Assembly (NCBI GenBank): GCA_000432735.1
Contig: FR887821.1
Coordinates: 26,643-37,702, forward strand
Length of the DNA stretch: 11,060 nt
Direction: 5' to 3'
Source of the DNA: Bacteroides sp. CAG:443
GTDB lineage: Bacteria > Bacteroidota > Bacteroidia > Bacteroidales > Bacteroidaceae
Position numbers and translations under genes: made by a program. The notes under the pieces were generated by a model that was not told the DNA's origin, searched no databases, and was given only the letters and a program-made list of their open reading frames with translations. Below, piece after piece: positions 7,612 to 11,060 of the stretch (positions are counted from its first letter, which is position 1; the number at the start of each line of letters is the position of its first letter).

Positions 7612-8100
7612 TTATTCGTCGAACAGCGTACAGACTTCCGCCTGACTGACCTTTATCAAGTCGGCCGGAGCCAGTTTCACCTGTAAGCCGCGTACGCCCG
7701 CGCTGACATATATATAAGGATAATCATTGCATGTATGATGGATATAGGTAGGAAAATGCTTCTTCATGCCAATGGGTGAGCATCCTCCACGGATATATCC
7801 CGTCAACGGAAGCAATTCCTTTACATGAATGAGGTCACACTTCTTGTTACCTGAAACCTTGGCTGCCATTTTCAAGTCGATTTCATGCTCGCCCGGAATC
7901 ACACAGACAAAGTAACCCGACTTATCGCCATGTAGCACCAAGGTCTTGAATACCTGTTCGATGTTTTCACCCAGCGTCGCAGCTACGTGCACACAACTCA
8001 AGTCGTTTTCGTCTACTTCATAAGGTACAAGTTCATATTTTATCTTATCCTTGTCCAGCAGACGTGCCGCATTGGTTTTCGCAATCTTTTCTTTTGCCAT
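7612..8100 (-). CDS. ybaK: Cys-tRNA(Pro) deacylase YbaK/EbsC family
   Basis: A 162-residue cytoplasmic protein of the YbaK/ProX editing family, which in Escherichia coli hydrolyses Cys-tRNA(Pro) mischarged by prolyl-tRNA synthetase. Matching features are QVFKTLV at 49-55, with K52 aligning to the essential YbaK lysine, GYIRGGCSPIG at 101-111, and SAGVRGLQVKLAPADL at 133-148. Length is close to the E. coli protein and the fold covers the whole chain, so it is a stand-alone editing enzyme and not a ProRS insertion domain. It starts 26 bases after uvrA with its own ribosome binding site, and a terminator follows, so it is most likely the last gene of a uvrA-ybaK unit. No functional link with DNA repair is known to me. 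Family call firm; exact tRNA substrate inferred. Confidence 0.93.
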   Translation of the reverse strand: MAKEKIAKTNAARLLDKDKIKYELVPYEVDENDLSCVHVAATLGENIEQVFKTLVLHGDKSGYFVCVIPGEHEIDLKMAAKVSGNKKCDLIHVKELLPLTGYIRGGCSPIGMKKHFPTYIHHTCNDYPYIYVSAGVRGLQVKLAPADLIKVSQAEVCTLFDE

Positions 8101-8103
8101 AAT

Positions 8104-8109
8104 TCACCT
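8104..8109 (-). promoter_or_regulatory. Shine-Dalgarno site of ybaK
   Basis: The - strand reads AGGTGA three bases before the ybaK ATG, with the core AGGTG close to the usual distance. It is the clearest ribosome binding site in the window and supports the start at 8100. Confidence 0.55.
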
Positions 8110-8126
8110 ATTGTTTTGATCATTTA

Positions 8127-10958
8127 TTACTGATTAGCCAGTTCTTCACGGAGGAACTTAGGAGTATATCCTTTGTCCGACTGGGCGACTTCCTCAGGAG
8201 TCCCGCACGAAAGCAACTGCCCTCCTCCTTTACCTCCTTCGGGTCCCATGTCGATAATATAGTCTGCCATCTTGATGACATCCAGGTTATGTTCGATGAC
8301 AATTACCGTATTGCCTTTATCTACCAGCCGGTTCAAGACCGTCATCAGTACGCGGATATCTTCGAAATGCAAGCCGGTAGTCGGCTCATCCAGAATGTAA
8401 ACCGTCTTGCCTGTATCGCGCTTCGAGAGTTCGGTTGCCAGTTTCACACGCTGACTCTCACCGCCCGACAAGGTGGTAGAGGGCTGACCTAACTTAATAT
8501 ATCCCAATCCCACTTCCTGCAAGACCTTAATCTTATTCAGAATCTGGGGCACATTCTCGAAGAACTCTACTGCACGATTAATCGTCATATCGAGCACATC
8601 GGCAATGGATTTACCTTTATAGCGCACCTCCAGTGTCTCCCGGTTGTAGCGTTTGCCGTGACAAACCTCACAAGGGACAAAGACATCGGGCAAGAAATTC
8701 ATCTCAATCGTCTTATACCCGTTACCGCCGCAAGCCTCACACCGGCCGCCAGACACATTAAAGGAGAAGCGTCCCGGCTTGTATCCGCGTATCTTGGCTT
8801 CCGGAAGTCCGACAAACAGATTACGTATATCGGAGAAAACACCGGTATAAGTCGCCGGATTGGAGCGAGGAGTACGCCCGAGCGGCGACTGGTCTACGTT
8901 GACCACCTTATCTATATATTCCAGTCCTTCTATCGAATCGTAAGGCAGAGGATCTTGCAGCGAACGGTAGAAATGCTGCGAAAGAATCGGTTGGAGGGTA
9001 TCGTTTATCAAGGTAGACTTGCCGCTACCTGATACGCCGGTTACACAAATCAGCTTGCCCAGCGGAAATTCTACGTCTACCCCTTTCAGGTTATTTCCTC
9101 GTGCACCACGAAGCCAAAGCGATTTGCCATTCCCCTTCCGGCGTTCGGCAGGAATTTCGATTTTCATCTTTCCGTTCAGGTACTGCGACGTAAGTGTCGA
9201 GGTCTTGAGCATTTCCTCGGGTGTTCCCGCAAAGACAACCTCCCCTCCCAAGCGTCCTGCTTTCGGGCCCATATCGACAATATAATCGGCAGCCAGCATC
9301 ATGTCTTTATCATGTTCTACCACGATGACCGTATTGCCTAAATCACGCAGTTCCTTCAGCGAGTTGATCAGCCGGATATTATCGCGCTGGTGCAAGCCGA
9401 TACTCGGTTCATCGAGGATATACAATACATTTACCAGCTGAGAACCTATCTGCGTTGCCAGACGAATACGCTGGCTTTCTCCACCCGACAAGCTGACCGA
9501 AGAACGGTTCAGTGACAGATAATCCAGTCCCACATCCAGCAAGAATTTCAGACGTGTGCGTATTTCCTTTAATATTTCCGTTGCAATGATACGCTGTTTG
9601 CTATCCAAATGCTCTTCCACATGCGACATCCATTCGTAAAGTTCGCTGATGTCCATGGTAGAAAGCTGGTAAATATTCTTGTCGTAAATACGGAAATGGA
9701 GTGCTTCCTTATTCAGGCGTGCTCCCTTACATTCCGGACAGATATCGGTTTTCGCGAATTGTTCCGCCCACTTCTGTGCCGTAGCCGAAGCATCTTTTTC
9801 CTGCATCATCTGAATGTATTTCACAATTCCTTCGTAAGTGACGAAGTAATCCGACGAAGCATGTATCAGTGAACTTTTGATTTTCAGACGCTCGTCCGCT
9901 CCGTACAAGATTTCATTGATAGCATCTTCCGGCAGTTCCGACACCGGAGTCTTAAGGGTCGCTTCATATTTTTCGAGCAACGCTTCTATCTGCCAGAATA
10001 TCATCACATTCTTATATTTACCAAGTGGTGCGACAGCTCCCTCGTAGATGGAAAGAGTACGGTCTGGAATAACCTTGTCAACATCAATCAGATTGACATA
10101 CCCCAAGCCCTTGCAACGCGGACAAGCTCCCTGTGGAGAGTTAAAAGAAAAGTTATGCGGAGCAGGTTCCCGGTAAGAGATGCCCGTAACCGGACACATC
10201 AGTCGCTTACTATAATGGCGGACACTCTCGGTCTGTGCATCAAGGATCATCAGCAATCCGTCGCCCTGTTGCATGGCCGTCGTCACACTCTGCTTCAGAC
10301 GCTTTTCCTCTTTTTCCGTAACGACCGTTTTATCAATCACCACTTCAATATCGTGATTCTTGTATCGGTCCAGTTTCATACCGTGAACAATCTCTTTCAC
10401 TTCGCCATCCACCCGCACATACAGATATCCCTTCTTGCGAATCTGTTCAAAGAGTTCCTTGTAATGTCCTTTACGCGTACGCACCAACGGTGCCAATATA
10501 TAAATACGCTTCCCCTTATAGTCACGATGAATCAAGTCGAGAATCTGTTCTTCCGTATATTTTACCATCTTCTCACCCGAAATATACGAGTAAGCGGTAC
10601 CGGCACGTGCAAAAAGCAAACGCAGGTAATCGTAGATTTCGGTCGTGGTACCTACGGTAGAACGAGGATTTTTATTGGTGGTTTTCTGTTCTATGGAGAT
10701 AACGGGACTCAAACCTGTTATTTTATCTACATCCGGACGCTCCATTCCTCCCAGGAAATTCCGGGCATAAGCCGAAAACGTTTCAATATAACGTCTTTGT
10801 CCCTCGGCGAAAATCGTATCGAAAGCCAACGAGGATTTTCCACTTCCACTCAGCCCCGTGATGACCGTCAGACTATCTCGTGGAATCTCCACATCTATAT
10901 TCTTCAGATTATGTACGCGTGCGCCTTCTATACTTATTGTTTCTTTTCCGTCTTCCAT
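8127..10958 (-). CDS. uvrA: Excinuclease ABC subunit A (UvrA)
   Basis: The DNA damage recognition ATPase of nucleotide excision repair, working as a dimer with UvrB in the cytoplasm. Numbered from the Met at 10958 (943 residues, close to 940 in E. coli): Walker A GLSGSGKS at 35-42, first zinc-binding region about 255-282, signature LSGGESQR at 490-497, Walker B ILDEPSIGL at 514-522, second Walker A GVSGSGKS at 641-648, second zinc module C740/C743/C763/C766, signature LSGGESQR at 830-837, and Walker B ILDEPTTGL at 855-863. In the first zinc region the second cysteine is Thr (CPVT; T258), leaving C255, C279 and C282. An ATG at 10976 would add six residues, but the -7 element at 10984-10991 predicts transcription starting about there, leaving no leader, so I prefer 10958. 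It is the first gene of an operon with ybaK. Confidence 0.97.
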   Translation of the reverse strand: MEDGKETISIEGARVHNLKNIDVEIPRDSLTVITGLSGSGKSSLAFDTIFAEGQRRYIETFSAYARNFLGGMERPDVDKITGLSPVISIEQKTTNKNPRSTVGTTTEIYDYLRLLFARAGTAYSYISGEKMVKYTEEQILDLIHRDYKGKRIYILAPLVRTRKGHYKELFEQIRKKGYLYVRVDGEVKEIVHGMKLDRYKNHDIEVVIDKTVVTEKEEKRLKQSVTTAMQQGDGLLMILDAQTESVRHYSKRLMCPVTGISYREPAPHNFSFNSPQGACPRCKGLGYVNLIDVDKVIPDRTLSIYEGAVAPLGKYKNVMIFWQIEALLEKYEATLKTPVSELPEDAINEILYGADERLKIKSSLIHASSDYFVTYEGIVKYIQMMQEKDASATAQKWAEQFAKTDICPECKGARLNKEALHFRIYDKNIYQLSTMDISELYEWMSHVEEHLDSKQRIIATEILKEIRTRLKFLLDVGLDYLSLNRSSVSLSGGESQRIRLATQIGSQLVNVLYILDEPSIGLHQRDNIRLINSLKELRDLGNTVIVVEHDKDMMLAADYIVDMGPKAGRLGGEVVFAGTPEEMLKTSTLTSQYLNGKMKIEIPAERRKGNGKSLWLRGARGNNLKGVDVEFPLGKLICVTGVSGSGKSTLINDTLQPILSQHFYRSLQDPLPYDSIEGLEYIDKVVNVDQSPLGRTPRSNPATYTGVFSDIRNLFVGLPEAKIRGYKPGRFSFNVSGGRCEACGGNGYKTIEMNFLPDVFVPCEVCHGKRYNRETLEVRYKGKSIADVLDMTINRAVEFFENVPQILNKIKVLQEVGLGYIKLGQPSTTLSGGESQRVKLATELSKRDTGKTVYILDEPTTGLHFEDIRVLMTVLNRLVDKGNTVIVIEHNLDVIKMADYIIDMGPEGGKGGGQLLSCGTPEEVAQSDKGYTPKFLREELANQ

Positions 10959-10975
10959 ATCCTTAAAATCAATCA

Positions 10976-10991
10976 TATCTTTGCAAAGATA
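10976..10991. promoter_or_regulatory. Palindromic -7 promoter element of uvrA
   Basis: TATCTTTGCAAAGATA is a perfect 16-bp palindrome. Each half is a TAnnTTTG -7 element, one on each strand. The - strand copy (10991-10984) would drive uvrA with a start near 10977; the + strand copy (10976-10983) points out of the window. No -33 TTTG box lies at the standard 19-21 base spacing on the - strand; a TTGTTG lies farther up, at 11018-11023. I recognise no gene in 10992-11060. Confidence 0.55.
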
Positions 10992-11060
10992 ATGCTTTTT
11001 TTTGTACTTTTGTCACTCAACAATAGTTCGTTAAAAATTAGCCCAGCCTAAGCGGCTCTG

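Noticed and set aside
10155..11051. 298-codon open frame on the + strand
   Set aside because: It lies antisense to uvrA over most of its length and resembles no protein family; uvrA is certain on the other strand.
1..11060. CRISPR array, tRNA or rRNA genes, IS elements
   Set aside because: No regularly spaced direct repeats, cloverleaf-like sequences or transposase frames were seen.

Overview
The window looks like a chromosomal segment of a Bacteroidales bacterium (Bacteroides or a close relative). The supporting signs are TAnnTTTG-type -7 promoter elements, A/T-rich leaders with few Shine-Dalgarno sites, and the style of the peptide transporters and UvrA. The species cannot be fixed by reading alone.

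Layout. (1) Bases 3-1487, + strand: the 3' part of a proton-dependent oligopeptide transporter (POT/PTR2 family), cut by the window edge inside its ERFxYY motif. (2) Bases 1488-1976: a 489-base non-coding gap with a 73-base inverted repeat carrying a nested hairpin, then two TTTTGTACAAAA-type palindromes 21 bp apart. (3) Bases 1977-5748, + strand: two adjacent DUF262 genes. The first is a DUF262 protein with no recognisable nuclease domain. The second has DUF262 at the N-terminus, a long unassigned middle, and a DUF1524 HNH-type nuclease motif at the C-terminus. The two frames overlap or nearly touch and look like one transcription unit. (4) Bases 5813-5855: an intrinsic terminator between converging genes. 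(5) Bases 5881-7437, - strand: a second POT-family transporter of a diverged subtype. (6) Bases 7552-7589: a terminator for the upstream operon. (7) Bases 7612-10958, - strand: ybaK (Cys-tRNA(Pro) deacylase family) 26 bases downstream of uvrA (excinuclease ABC subunit A), an apparent two-gene operon with a palindromic promoter at 10976-10991.

How it fits together. The transporters, uvrA and ybaK are ordinary housekeeping genes. The DUF262 pair is the accessory part. It lies between two convergent transporter genes, and its families are those of GmrSD/BrxU/SspE-type modification-dependent restriction and phage defence. The best candidate for an under-described system is therefore the two-gene DUF262 + DUF262-DUF1524 cassette with its unusual upstream region. 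No modification enzymes, integrase, transposase, tRNA gene or CRISPR array is visible in the window.
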